In this document: positions 1 to 7,877 of the stretch, one piece after another | Layout of the letters: each line of letters opens with the position of its first letter | Numbering within the stretch: position 1 is the stretch's first letter | NCBI RefSeq assembly: GCF_002236105.1 | Contig: NZ_NIWU01000010.1 | Location: 54,357 to 118,356, forward strand | Reading direction: 5' to 3' | DNA: 64,000 nucleotides | From: Pseudomonas umsongensis | GTDB lineage: Bacteria > Pseudomonadota > Gammaproteobacteria > Pseudomonadales > Pseudomonadaceae | Notes under the pieces: model-generated | Seen by the model: only the letters and a program-made list of their open reading frames with translations | Database searches by the model: none | Told to the model about the DNA's origin: nothing | Made by a program: the position numbers and the translations under genes

Positions 1-112
1 TTGCCATGCCGACACCCGTCGGCCCGGCAAGAATGGCTGAAAATACGAATTTGACAAGCCAAGCGCTTGCTTGGTGGGGCTGGCGTGCCCTTTTGGGCAC
101 GCCAAGGGACGC
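1..112. other. Left-edge non-coding stretch with TetR-like palindrome
   Basis: No complete gene can be supported here. A perfect palindrome-like element (CCAAGC-GCTT-GCTTGG, 59-74) lies just downstream of a TTGACA hexamer (51-56). Its architecture resembles operators of TetR-family regulators, but the regulated gene would lie outside the window. Short open frames run off the left edge and cannot be identified. Confidence 0.35.
81..104 (-). terminator. Hairpin downstream of acyl-CoA synthetase gene
   Basis: A perfect 10-bp stem (81-90 with 95-104) closes a TTTT loop 8 bases past the stop codon of the leftward acyl-CoA synthetase gene. There is no clear U-tract beyond it on the minus strand, so termination is likely but not certain. 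Confidence 0.5.
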
Positions 113-1795
113 TTAAAGCGTCGAGAGGAAGGTGCTGTTGTTGGCCTGCCACTCGGTGATGTCGACGCGAATTCGCTTCTTGTCGAGCTTACCGACACTG
201 GTCTTGGGAATTTCAGTAACAATGGCGATCTGGCTTGGAATGGCCCACTTGCTCAGGTGCCCCAGTTCCACGAACGGCTTGAGATGCTCCTTGAGTTCCC
301 GGGCTCCAATGGTATGGCCCTCGCGCAGCACCAGCAAGGCAAACGGCCGCTCGCCCCACTGCGGATCGGCAATCCCCACCACTGCTACTTCGCGTACCGC
401 CGTATGGCGACTGATCAGGTCTTCGAGGTCGAGGGAGGAGATCCACTCGCCGCCGGTCTTGATCACGTCCTTGATCCGGTCGCGGATATCGATCACGCCC
501 ATGCTGTCCAGGGTCGCCACGTCCCCGGTGTGCAGCCAGCCACCGGCCCAGAGCTCGGCCCCCTTTTGTGGTTCGTTGAAATAACCCTCGGTAAGCCACG
601 GTGCGCGCAACACCAGTTCACCTTGGGTTTCACCATCGGCGGGCAGGAAATTGCCTTCGGTGTCGATGATTGCCGCCTCCACCAACGGCCCTGGCACACC
701 GGCCTTGATCCGATAGGTGGTGCGTTCGTCCTCGGAGCCGGCCATCAATTCGTCATTGAGGTGAGCGCACGATACCAGTGGGCCGGTTTCCGACATGCCG
801 TAGGCAGCGGTCAATTGAATGCCCTTGGCCTTGGCCGCGTCGTACAACGCATGATTGAGCGCACTGCCACCGATGACGATTTTCCAGCCTCCGAAGTCGG
901 TGTCCTGGGCAGCCTTGGCATTGAGGACCATTTGCAGGATGGTCGGCACGCAATGCGAGAAGGAGACCTTTTCCTTGCGCCACAACTCCACCAGGTACTC
1001 CGGATCGTAGCGTCCCGGATACACCTGCTTGAGCCCGAGCATGGTCGCCACATAGGGCAGGCCCCAGGCATGTACGTGGAACATCGGCGTGATGGGCATG
1101 TACACGTCGTTGGTGCCCAGCAGGCGCACGCTGTCGATCGACCCCATGATCGTCGACACGCCCATGGTGTGCAGCACCAACTGCCGATGGGTGAAGTACA
1201 CGCCCTTGGGGTTGCCGGTGGTGCCCGTGGTGTAGAACGTGGTCGCCACCGAGTTTTCGTCGAAGTCCTGGAAGTCGTAGTGCGGGCTTGCCGCTGCCAG
1301 CAATTGCTCGTACTCACCGACGAGGTTTGGCAAGTCGGCCGTCTTTTCCGGGAGGTCGGTCAGGAGCAGGGTTTTCTCGACCGTGGTCAGGTGCCCGGCG
1401 ATCGCGTTGTACAGTCCCACGAACTCGCTGTTGACCAGGACAAAGCGGTCGACGGCGTGATTCATGGTGTAGAGGATCTGTTCCGGTGACAGGCGCACGT
1501 TGATGGTGTGGATCACCGCGCCGATCATCGGAATGGCGAACATGCATTCCAGGTATCGGTGGCTGTCCCAATCCATCACCGCCACGGTATCCCCGGGCTT
1601 GACCCCGGCAGCCGTCAGCACGTTGGCCAGCCGTGCGACCCGTTCGATCAGGGTCGGATAGCTGTAGCGCAACTGGTCGCGGTAGACGATCTCACGGGTT
1701 TTCTCATAACGCGCACCGGACATCAGCAGCCGTTTGATCAGCAGCGGATACTGGTAAGCGCCTTCGGCTGGGGGGATAACGCGAGTCTGCAACAT
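113..1795 (-). CDS. Medium/long-chain fatty acid-CoA ligase (AlkK-like)
   Basis: 560-aa ANL-superfamily acyl-CoA synthetase, expected to activate fatty acids to acyl-CoA through an acyl-AMP intermediate in the cytosol. Visible motifs: P-loop-like YTTGTTGNPKGV (residues 188-199), AYGMSET (331-337), TGD (423-425), the DRIKD hinge (439-443) and a C-terminal catalytic Lys in the SVGKLDKK segment (K536). Length and the HTINVRL segment near residue 96 fit the AlkK / P. putida PP_0763 type of medium-chain synthetase. It stands alone with a hairpin after it. Chain-length preference is inferred from similarity only. Confidence 0.9.
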   Translation of the reverse strand: MLQTRVIPPAEGAYQYPLLIKRLLMSGARYEKTREIVYRDQLRYSYPTLIERVARLANVLTAAGVKPGDTVAVMDWDSHRYLECMFAIPMIGAVIHTINVRLSPEQILYTMNHAVDRFVLVNSEFVGLYNAIAGHLTTVEKTLLLTDLPEKTADLPNLVGEYEQLLAAASPHYDFQDFDENSVATTFYTTGTTGNPKGVYFTHRQLVLHTMGVSTIMGSIDSVRLLGTNDVYMPITPMFHVHAWGLPYVATMLGLKQVYPGRYDPEYLVELWRKEKVSFSHCVPTILQMVLNAKAAQDTDFGGWKIVIGGSALNHALYDAAKAKGIQLTAAYGMSETGPLVSCAHLNDELMAGSEDERTTYRIKAGVPGPLVEAAIIDTEGNFLPADGETQGELVLRAPWLTEGYFNEPQKGAELWAGGWLHTGDVATLDSMGVIDIRDRIKDVIKTGGEWISSLDLEDLISRHTAVREVAVVGIADPQWGERPFALLVLREGHTIGARELKEHLKPFVELGHLSKWAIPSQIAIVTEIPKTSVGKLDKKRIRVDITEWQANNSTFLSTL

Positions 1796-1947
1796 AAGAA
1801 TCCCTTTTCTGACTACTCGGTCGTGGCTGTAGAGTGAGCACTGTAGTGCCCCTGATCGCCAGCCAAATCAGCCAAAGGAATGATTTGCAGAGCCGTACGA
1901 ATACCGGCATTGCGCCATCATTTGCCGGTAAACGTGGACCGTTACGC

Positions 1948-2577
1948 TCAGTGCATCTCGGTCAACGCGAGTTTCACGCCAATGGCGATCAACACCGCGC
2001 CCATGGTCCGGTCGAACCAATGCCCCATGCGGGCGAAACCGGCGCGCACGCGCTGCTGGCTGAACAACATGGCCACCAGGCAAAACCAGATCGCCGTTGC
2101 CACCGCCAGGTAAACCCCGTAACCGGCCTGCACGGCCAGCGGCGTATGCGGGTTGATTACTACGGTGAACAGCGACAGGAAAAACAGCGTGGCTTTCGGG
2201 TTCAGGCCGTTGGTCACGAACCCGGAAGTGAAGGCGCCACGCGCGGTGCGCTCGCCGGCTTCCTTGTGCAGGTCGTCTGTCACGGCCTTGGCCGGTTGCG
2301 CCCGCAGCGCCTTGAAGCCGATGTACAGCAGATAAGCGGCGGCGGCCCATTTCAAGGCGTTGAACAGGACGATCGACTGCGACACGATCAGGCCGATGCC
2401 CAGCAGCGAGTAGCCGACATGGAGAAAAATCGCCGAACCGACCCCAAGCGCCGTCCAGGTGCCGGCGCGACGACCATGGGTCACGCTTTCCCGTACCACC
2501 ACGGCAAAGTCCGGGCCGGGGCTGGCCACGGCCAGCAGGTGAATCAGCGCAACGGTCAAGAACTCGGTCCAGTACAT
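1948..2577 (-). CDS. LysE/RhtB family amino-acid exporter
   Basis: 209-aa inner-membrane protein of the LysE/RhtB translocator family, which exports amino acids or related metabolites. The N-terminus has the family pattern ALIHLLAVASPGPDFAVV (about residues 9-26), followed by five further hydrophobic segments and a family-typical length. It is divergent from the hydroxyacid dehydrogenase gene, with about 90 bases between them. The substrate cannot be told from sequence. No LysR regulator is adjacent, although such regulators often accompany LysE genes. Confidence 0.88.
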   Translation of the reverse strand: MYWTEFLTVALIHLLAVASPGPDFAVVVRESVTHGRRAGTWTALGVGSAIFLHVGYSLLGIGLIVSQSIVLFNALKWAAAAYLLYIGFKALRAQPAKAVTDDLHKEAGERTARGAFTSGFVTNGLNPKATLFFLSLFTVVINPHTPLAVQAGYGVYLAVATAIWFCLVAMLFSQQRVRAGFARMGHWFDRTMGAVLIAIGVKLALTEMH

Positions 2578-2668
2578 GAGGGCTCCTTCAGGCCAAGCGT
2601 AACTATTTATTTCATCTGGTAGGCTCGGCAGATTACGCCTTCAGTTCATTGCACAAAAGGTACAGTTG

Positions 2669-3634
2669 ATGACGAACATTCACCGCGCTGTTTTCCTCGA
2701 CCACCCGTCCCTGGACTTGGGCGATCTCGACCTCAGCCCCCTGCGCGAATGCTTTAGCGAACTGCAGCTGTTCGCCCAGACCCTGCCCGACCAAGTGATC
2801 GAACACCTCAAGGGCGCCACCGTCGCCATCACCAACAAGATCCGGATCGACGCGGCCGCCATCGCGGCCAGCCCCGAACTCAAACTGATCCTGATCAGCG
2901 CCACCGGCACCAACAACGTCGACCTCGAGGCCGCCCGTGCCCACGGAATAACCGTGTGCAACTGCCAGGGTTACGGCACGCCATCGGTGGCACAACACAC
3001 GATCATGCTGCTGCTCAACCTGGCAACGCGCCTGGCCGATTACCAGAAAGCCGTCGGTGAAGGGCGCTGGCAACAAGCCAAACAGTTCTGCCTGCTGGAT
3101 TACCCGATCGTTGAGCTGCAAGGCAAAACCCTCGGCTTGCTCGGTCACGGCGAATTGGGCGGCGCGGTCGCGCGCCTGGCCGAAGCGTTTGGCATGCGCG
3201 TACTGCTGGGCCAGATTCCGGGTCGCCCTGCCCGGCCAGACCGCTTGCCGCTGGAACAGCTGCTGCCGCAAATCGATGCGCTGACCCTGCACTGTCCGCT
3301 CAACGAACACACCCGTCACTTCATTGGGGCCCGTGAACTGGCGTCGATGAAGGCCGGCGCGTTCGTGGTCAACACCGCCCGTGGCGGCCTGATCGACGAG
3401 CAGGCCCTGGCCAATGCCTTGCGCAACGGTCACCTGGGGGGTGCCGCCACTGACGTGCTGAGCGTGGAGCCGCCGGTGAATGGCAATCCACTGCTGGCCC
3501 AGGACATTCCACGCCTGATCGTCACCCCACACAACGCCTGGGGCAGTCGCGAAGCGCGGCAACGAATCGTCGGCCAGTTGACCGAAAACGCCCAGGGATA
3601 CTTCAGCGCTAAGGCGCTGCGGGTCGTCAGTTGA
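2669..3634 (+). CDS. D-2-hydroxyacid dehydrogenase (glycerate/hydroxypyruvate reductase-like)
   Basis: 321-aa NAD(P)-dependent D-2-hydroxyacid dehydrogenase. The Rossmann motif GHGELG is at 159-164. The catalytic triad appears as Arg238 (NTARGG), Glu267 and His288 (TPHNAWG). Similar Pseudomonas proteins are annotated as glycerate dehydrogenase / hydroxypyruvate reductase (hprA), acting in glyoxylate/serine metabolism. The ATG at 2669 is preferred over the in-frame TTG three bases earlier because AAAGG sits 8 bases upstream of it. It is followed closely by rsmC. The exact substrate is inferred. Confidence 0.85.
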   Translation: MTNIHRAVFLDHPSLDLGDLDLSPLRECFSELQLFAQTLPDQVIEHLKGATVAITNKIRIDAAAIAASPELKLILISATGTNNVDLEAARAHGITVCNCQGYGTPSVAQHTIMLLLNLATRLADYQKAVGEGRWQQAKQFCLLDYPIVELQGKTLGLLGHGELGGAVARLAEAFGMRVLLGQIPGRPARPDRLPLEQLLPQIDALTLHCPLNEHTRHFIGARELASMKAGAFVVNTARGGLIDEQALANALRNGHLGGAATDVLSVEPPVNGNPLLAQDIPRLIVTPHNAWGSREARQRIVGQLTENAQGYFSAKALRVVS

Positions 3635-3667
3635 TAAACTGCGGCACTTTTTTCCACAGGAGCAGTT

Positions 3668-4666
3668 ATGGATCCGCGCAGTGAAGTACTGCTTCGTCAG
3701 GCTGAATTATTCCAGGGTTCGGTGTTGTTGGCCGGTCTGCCCGCCGATGACTTGCTGGGCCGCCTGCCCGACGCCCATGGCTGGAGTTGGCACGCCGGCG
3801 ATCAGGCCGCGCTGGATGCGCGCTTTGCCGAGCGCAGCCATTTCGGTGTTAATGCACCTGAGCGCGCATTCGATAGCGCCGTGGTGTTTCTGCCCAAGTC
3901 CAAGGACCTGACTGACTACATTCTCAACGCACTCGCCTCGCGGCTGGCCGGTCGCGAGCTGTACCTGGTCGGTGAGAAAAAAAGCGGCATCGAAGGCGCA
4001 GCCAAACAGCTGAACCCGTTTGGCAAACCACGCAAGCTCGACAGTGCGCGGCATTGCCAGCTGTGGCTGGTCACCGTGGCCAACGCACCCGACGCCAAAC
4101 CGCTGGAAAGCTTGGCCCAGACCTATGAATTGCCGCTGGCCGAAGGCCCGTTGAAAGTCATCAGCCTGCCAGGCGTGTTCAGCCACGGTCGACTGGATCG
4201 CGGCAGTGCGCTGTTGCTGGAACACCTGGATAAACTGCCAAGCGGCCACTTGCTGGACTTCGGTTGCGGCGCAGGGGTGTTGGGCGCGGCGGTAAAACGT
4301 CGTTATCCCCACAACCAGGTCACCTTGCTGGATGTCGATGCCTTTGCCGCTGCCAGCAGTCGCCTGACCCTGGCGGCCAACGGCCTGGAAGCCGATGTGA
4401 TTACCGGTGACGGCATCGATGCGGCGCCGATGGGATTGAGCGCCATCCTGAGCAACCCACCCTTCCATGTCGGGGTGCATACCGACTATTTCGCCACAGA
4501 GAACCTGCTGCGAAAAGCAGCCAAACATCTGAAAAACGGCGGCGAACTCCGGCTTGTAGCCAATAGCTTCCTCAAGTACCAACCGCTGATCGAAGAGCAC
4601 CTGGGGGTTTGTGCCATCAAGGCCGAAGGACAGGGTTTCCGTATCTACCGTGCCAAACGCGGATAA
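3668..4666 (+). CDS. rsmC: 16S rRNA m2G1207 methyltransferase RsmC
   Basis: 332-aa class I SAM-dependent methyltransferase of the RsmC type, which makes N2-methylguanosine at 16S rRNA position 1207 on the small subunit. It has the two-domain layout of the family: an N-terminal degenerate methyltransferase-like half (to about residue 165) and a C-terminal catalytic half with the SAM motif DFGCGAG (197-203) and the guanine-N2 signature SNPPFH (262-267). An AGGAG-like ribosome site precedes the ATG. It lies 33 bases after the dehydrogenase gene and may be co-transcribed with it. Confidence 0.92.
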   Translation: MDPRSEVLLRQAELFQGSVLLAGLPADDLLGRLPDAHGWSWHAGDQAALDARFAERSHFGVNAPERAFDSAVVFLPKSKDLTDYILNALASRLAGRELYLVGEKKSGIEGAAKQLNPFGKPRKLDSARHCQLWLVTVANAPDAKPLESLAQTYELPLAEGPLKVISLPGVFSHGRLDRGSALLLEHLDKLPSGHLLDFGCGAGVLGAAVKRRYPHNQVTLLDVDAFAAASSRLTLAANGLEADVITGDGIDAAPMGLSAILSNPPFHVGVHTDYFATENLLRKAAKHLKNGGELRLVANSFLKYQPLIEEHLGVCAIKAEGQGFRIYRAKRG

Positions 4667-4685
4667 AACTTTGTGCTTGCGCAAT

Positions 4686-4707
4686 GGATTCTGCCTAGGC
4701 AGAATCC
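4686..4707. repeat. 22-bp perfect palindrome after rsmC
   Basis: A perfect 22-base palindrome centred on CCTAGG starts 20 bases past the rsmC stop codon and ends just before the manganese riboswitch core. It could terminate rsmC transcription (no T-run is visible), act as a protein-binding site, or form the foot of the riboswitch transcript. Confidence 0.6.
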
Positions 4708-4714
4708 GCTCCGT

Positions 4715-4905
4715 CCTAGGGGAGTAGTCTCCCACGAGCGCCATGCTCGTCCGGCATGCGTCAACATACTTGGTCAACAGACCATGGCGCATGCGACCCA
4801 AGCGTCCGCTTCAGACGGATCGCAGGGTTTGACAAGACCTATGACACGAACACCTTACCCGGGGCGGGAAGGCTGTACGTGTCATAGCCGTGTCGACCCG
4901 CCCCT
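4715..4905 (+). promoter_or_regulatory. yybP-ykoY manganese riboswitch
   Basis: The leader of the GDT1-family gene carries the two conserved loop strands of the yybP-ykoY Mn2+ riboswitch: GGGGAGTAG (4719-4727) and GTCAACATACTTGG (4760-4773). These match the leaders of E. coli mntP and alx. Downstream, complementary segments at 4849-4858/4879-4888 and 4861-4868/4897-4904 form alternative hairpins reaching to the ribosome-binding site (TTAGGA, about 4905-4910). That points to translational control, with Mn2+ binding expected to raise expression of the exporter. Confidence 0.9.
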
Positions 4906-4919
4906 TAGGAAAACCCCTG

Positions 4920-5504
4920 ATGCTGGATTCACTACTGGTACCCACCGCAATCGTTGCCTTGGCCGAAATCGGCGACAAGACGCAATTGCTCGCGCTCATT
5001 CTCGCCGCCCGCTTTCGCAAACCCTGGCCGATCATCGCCGGCATCGTCGCCGCGACCCTGGCCAACCATGCGGCGGCCGGCGCGGTAGGCGCCTGGGTTG
5101 GGAGCTTCTTCTCGGATACGATGCTGCACTGGATCCTCGCCGCCAGCTTTGCCGCGACGGCGCTGTGGACCCTGGTGCCGGACAAAATGGACGATGACGA
5201 AGCCAGCACCGCCCGCAAGTTCGGACCGTTCCTGACCACGTTGATTGCGTTTTTCCTCGCCGAAATCGGCGACAAGACCCAGATCGCGACCGTGATGCTC
5301 GCCGCGCAATACCCTGAACTGTGGCTGGTGATCATCGGCACCACCCTGGGCATGCTGATTGCCAACGTGCCGGTGGTTCTGGCGGGTAACTTTGCGGCGG
5401 ACAAACTGCCATTGACGTTGATCCGTCGACTGGCTGCGTCGGCATTTTTCGTCCTGGCGATTGTCGCGGTGTACAAGGCGATGCAGAGCAGCGGGTGGGT
5501 TTGA
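4920..5504 (+). CDS. GDT1/TMEM165 (UPF0016) family manganese exporter
   Basis: 194-aa inner-membrane protein with the two inverted GDT1 repeats, each carrying the family motif E-x-G-D-K-T-Q (residues 16-22 and 115-121) and six predicted hydrophobic segments. Bacterial members such as Vibrio cholerae MneA export Mn2+. The manganese riboswitch directly upstream supports that role here. The ATG at 4920 is chosen because TTAGGA lies 10-15 bases before it. An in-frame GTG at 4890 would lie inside the riboswitch expression platform. The gene is monocistronic, followed by a REP-like palindrome. Confidence 0.92.
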   Translation: MLDSLLVPTAIVALAEIGDKTQLLALILAARFRKPWPIIAGIVAATLANHAAAGAVGAWVGSFFSDTMLHWILAASFAATALWTLVPDKMDDDEASTARKFGPFLTTLIAFFLAEIGDKTQIATVMLAAQYPELWLVIIGTTLGMLIANVPVVLAGNFAADKLPLTLIRRLAASAFFVLAIVAVYKAMQSSGWV

Positions 5505-5548
5505 CGGTGTAGGGCGGTAGACCGCGTTATCGTTCTTCGTCGGAACGC

Positions 5549-5623
5549 CGCCCGGAGCAAGCTCGCGCTCCCACATTAGATTGAGCTCCAATGTGGGAGC
5601 GAGCCTGCTCGCGAAGGCGGCAG
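5549..5623. repeat. REP-like inverted repeat (family A)
   Basis: Two inverted copies of a REP-like unit (GTGGGAGCGAGCCTGCTCGC type) face each other between convergent gene ends: the left arm is at about 5555-5577 and the right arm at 5590-5615. Related units occur near 17.1, 25.1 and 60.1 kb. Confidence 0.85.
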
Positions 5624-5642
5624 CGGCCTCACTGCATATTTA

Positions 5643-6461
5643 TCAGTGACTCCTGGACCGCTCGTAAAGCGGCATGACCTTCGGAATCGCCGCCTGCAAC
5701 GAAGAAATACGGCTCGACGAAGCCGGGTGAGTACTCATGAATTCCGGCGGCGAACCTTCCGACGCCTTGGCCATCTTGTTCCACAAGGTGATCGCAGCGT
5801 TCGGGTCGTAGCCGGCACGGGCGGCCAGCTCGAGACCGATCAGGTCGGCTTCGTTTTCATTGGACCGACTGTTCGGCAAGGTCATTCCGTAGTTGGCCAC
5901 GGCATCCGCCAGAGCCAGGCTACCCTGGCCCAGGCCGAACAAGGCACCGGCGCCCTGCTTGGCCATTTCGATGCCATAGGCCTTGGACATCGCCTCTCGA
6001 CCGTGCTCGCGCAGGGCGTGGGCGATTTCGTGACCCAGGATGGCGGCGATTTCGTCATCGGTCAGCTGCAGCTTGTCCATCAGGCCGGTATAGAAAATGA
6101 TTTTGCCACCGGGCCCACAATTGGCGTTGAGCTCATCGCTCTTGATCAGATTGACTTCCCACTTCCACTGGGCCGAATCCGGACGGAAAACCGGAGCCTG
6201 GGCAATCAGCCGATCGGAAATCAACTGGATGCGCTTGGCATCGCTGCTGGTCTTGTCCAGCACACCCTTGCTGTTCGCCTCGCCCACCGTATTCTGATAA
6301 GACTGGGCGTACATCTGATTGACCTCATCAGTGGACAGCATGCTGAACATGTATTGCTTGCGCTCAACACCCACGGCGCCACCGCTGGTGGTGTTGACCG
6401 ACTGGCAGCCGGCGAGCAGCAGCGCTGCGCCGAGTGCACCTACAACCAAAATCTTGTTCAT
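5643..6461 (-). CDS. M48 family metalloprotease, lipoprotein (LoiP/YggG-like)
   Basis: 272-aa outer-membrane/periplasmic lipoprotein protease. The signal peptide ends in lipobox LLAGC with Cys19 as the lipidated residue. The zinc motif is HEIAH (144-148), with the further ligand region ENEAD (202-206). Length and layout match E. coli LoiP (YggG), a metalloprotease involved in envelope quality control. A role in degrading damaged envelope proteins is therefore inferred. It stands alone and converges on the manganese exporter gene across a REP-like repeat. Confidence 0.88.
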   Translation of the reverse strand: MNKILVVGALGAALLLAGCQSVNTTSGGAVGVERKQYMFSMLSTDEVNQMYAQSYQNTVGEANSKGVLDKTSSDAKRIQLISDRLIAQAPVFRPDSAQWKWEVNLIKSDELNANCGPGGKIIFYTGLMDKLQLTDDEIAAILGHEIAHALREHGREAMSKAYGIEMAKQGAGALFGLGQGSLALADAVANYGMTLPNSRSNENEADLIGLELAARAGYDPNAAITLWNKMAKASEGSPPEFMSTHPASSSRISSLQAAIPKVMPLYERSRSH

Positions 6462-6598
6462 CGAAAGACTCCATGAAAACTGCCGCCTATCCTAGGCGTG
6501 GAAATGTATCGACGCCAGATACACTGGAATTAAGACGTTTTTTTCAGGCAAAGCTCTCACCGACGCAGGAAAAAATTCACAACACCCGCCCATCCAAA

Positions 6599-6627
6599 GC
6601 AGGAGCTGCCGCAGGCTGCAATCTTTT
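6599..6627. repeat. Truncated GTAGGAGCTGCCGCAGG-type repeat (family B)
   Basis: A single arm of the family B palindrome (CAGGAGCTGCCGCAGGCTGC followed by AATCTTTT) lies immediately next to the SRAP gene stop codon. No inverted partner is present here, unlike the copies near 9.5, 30.7 and 53.7 kb. Confidence 0.6.
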
Positions 6628-7250
6628 CAACCCGGCGTAAGACACTCCGGCCCATTGAGCTTTGGATCATTGACCATGTTGGCCAGCACCCGCTCACGCA
6701 ACGCAGCAGGTTCGCTGGCGAGCAACGCTTGCAGGGCATGCAGCGGGGTTTCGGGATCGAGCCAGATTTGCTGCCCCACTTCATCGAGAATCAACGGTCG
6801 ACGCTGACTCGCCGCCGGTTGCGTGATCACCGCCGTGCTCAGCCACACCTGTTCCTGCACCGGATAGGCCTCCCAGATGGCGGCGAAAAACAGCGATGAG
6901 CCCTCCCCCGGTGTCAGCCAGTACGGCCGCTTGCGAGTGGTGCCGCGCCATTCGTAGAAACCGTTGGCCGGCAACAGGCAGCGGCGCTCGCGCAAGGCCT
7001 GGCGAAACATCGGCTGTTCGGCGACGGTTTCGGCCCGCGCATGGGCCGGGGTGCGGGACAAATCGGTCAGCCACGGCGGGGTCAGGCCCCAGCGGGCACG
7101 GGCCAGTTCACGCTGCCCGTCCGGGCCTGCGCGCAGCATCAGTACCGAATCGTTGGGAGAAATGTTCCACTGGGCCTGCTGATCGGCCGGAAAACCTGGC
7201 AGGGTCGCGAAGTCGCGATTCCAGCGAAACAGGGCATAACGTCCACACAT
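6627..7250 (-). CDS. SRAP (YedK/HMCES) family protein, divergent active site
   Basis: 207-aa SRAP-domain protein. E. coli YedK and human HMCES form a thiazolidine crosslink with abasic sites in single-stranded DNA through Cys2. Here Cys2 is present (MCGRYA), as are RWGLTPPW (53-60) and the FYEW glutamate (Glu100, equivalent to YedK Glu105). The residue equivalent to Asn75 is His70 (HARAET), and the usual IHxRMP histidine segment is shortened to SQRRP (148-152), so the His160 equivalent is missing. It may be a paralogue with altered chemistry. It is not obviously in an operon. Confidence 0.85.
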   Translation of the reverse strand: MCGRYALFRWNRDFATLPGFPADQQAQWNISPNDSVLMLRAGPDGQRELARARWGLTPPWLTDLSRTPAHARAETVAEQPMFRQALRERRCLLPANGFYEWRGTTRKRPYWLTPGEGSSLFFAAIWEAYPVQEQVWLSTAVITQPAASQRRPLILDEVGQQIWLDPETPLHALQALLASEPAALRERVLANMVNDPKLNGPECLTPG

Positions 7251-7285
7251 GGGGAAGCACGACTCTTGATCAAACGAACGCCAGC

Positions 7286-7546
7286 CTAACAGACCAGCGT
7301 GCCGGGAAAGCTGTCCGGTTCATCGCCGGACAGCGGCAGCGCAGCATTGTACGCAGTGATCAGCTCTCGGGCGTATTCAGCCTGGTCATTTTCCACCGCC
7401 AGTCCCAGCAAGCCGAAGATCGGCAATTCACCCGTGGCGCCCACCAGATCGCGCCCCACCAGGTGCGCCTCGACACCCTCGCTGGCGAGCATGCCCTGCA
7501 GCAACTCGCCTTCCATCAGGTTTTCCGGTTCGTAGATTCGCTGCAT
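7286..7546 (-). CDS. DUF2007 domain protein
   Basis: 86-aa small cytosolic protein with the DUF2007 pattern: an N-terminal RIYEPENLMEGELLQGMLASEG helix-strand segment (split here only for description) resembling a short ferredoxin-like signal-transducing fold. Function is unknown. It is transcribed after the CPXCG protein gene, 9 bases downstream, so the two probably form an operon. Confidence 0.75.
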   Translation of the reverse strand: MQRIYEPENLMEGELLQGMLASEGVEAHLVGRDLVGATGELPIFGLLGLAVENDQAEYARELITAYNAALPLSGDEPDSFPGTLVC

Positions 7547-7555
7547 GGGCGCCTC

Positions 7556-7738
7556 TCACTCGTTTTCACTGAAGACTTCCAGAAACCAATCCTCTCCGTG
7601 AACCTGCAACACGAACGTGATCGGCCGACAACATACCTGACAGTCCTCGATATAGGTCTGATCGCCGCCGGACAAGTCCACCGTCGTTTCGACTTCTTCA
7701 CCACAATACGGACATTCATACAGCGCAGATTCCAGCAT
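7556..7738 (-). CDS. CPXCG motif cysteine-rich small protein
   Basis: 60-aa protein with a zinc-ribbon-like cysteine arrangement: C9-P-Y-C12-G near the N-terminus and C33-x-x-C36-C37 further on. This is the CPXCG cysteine-rich family found widely in gammaproteobacteria. Function is unknown and zinc binding is inferred from the cysteines. It is the first gene of a two-gene unit with the DUF2007 gene. Confidence 0.75.
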   Translation of the reverse strand: MLESALYECPYCGEEVETTVDLSGGDQTYIEDCQVCCRPITFVLQVHGEDWFLEVFSENE

Positions 7739-7762
7739 CGCGGTCTCCCAGGTGACTTGTGC

Positions 7763-7826
7763 GTATAATCGCCGGTCTATTTGCAGGGCTATTTTTGTCT
7801 GGCTACTTTTTCAGACCGTGCCCTGC
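7763..7826 (+). promoter_or_regulatory. Putative promoter and nested leader hairpin before acyltransferase gene
   Basis: TATAAT (7763-7768) forms a good -10 box without an obvious -35 match. Soon after the expected start, GCAGGGC (7783-7789) can pair with GCCCTGC (7820-7826) around an inner GTCTG/CAGAC stem (7797-7801 with 7812-7816). The result is a structured leader about 50 bases before the coding start. Confidence 0.4.
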
Positions 7827-7877
7827 TGGTTTTCGATCAAAACCTTTACTTACCCTAGCCGTTTCTAACAAGAGAGC

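Noticed and set aside
71..1489. 472-aa plus-strand frame opposite the acyl-CoA synthetase gene
   Set aside because: It is antisense to a clear ANL enzyme, lacks any family motif, and arises from GC-rich third positions of the real gene.
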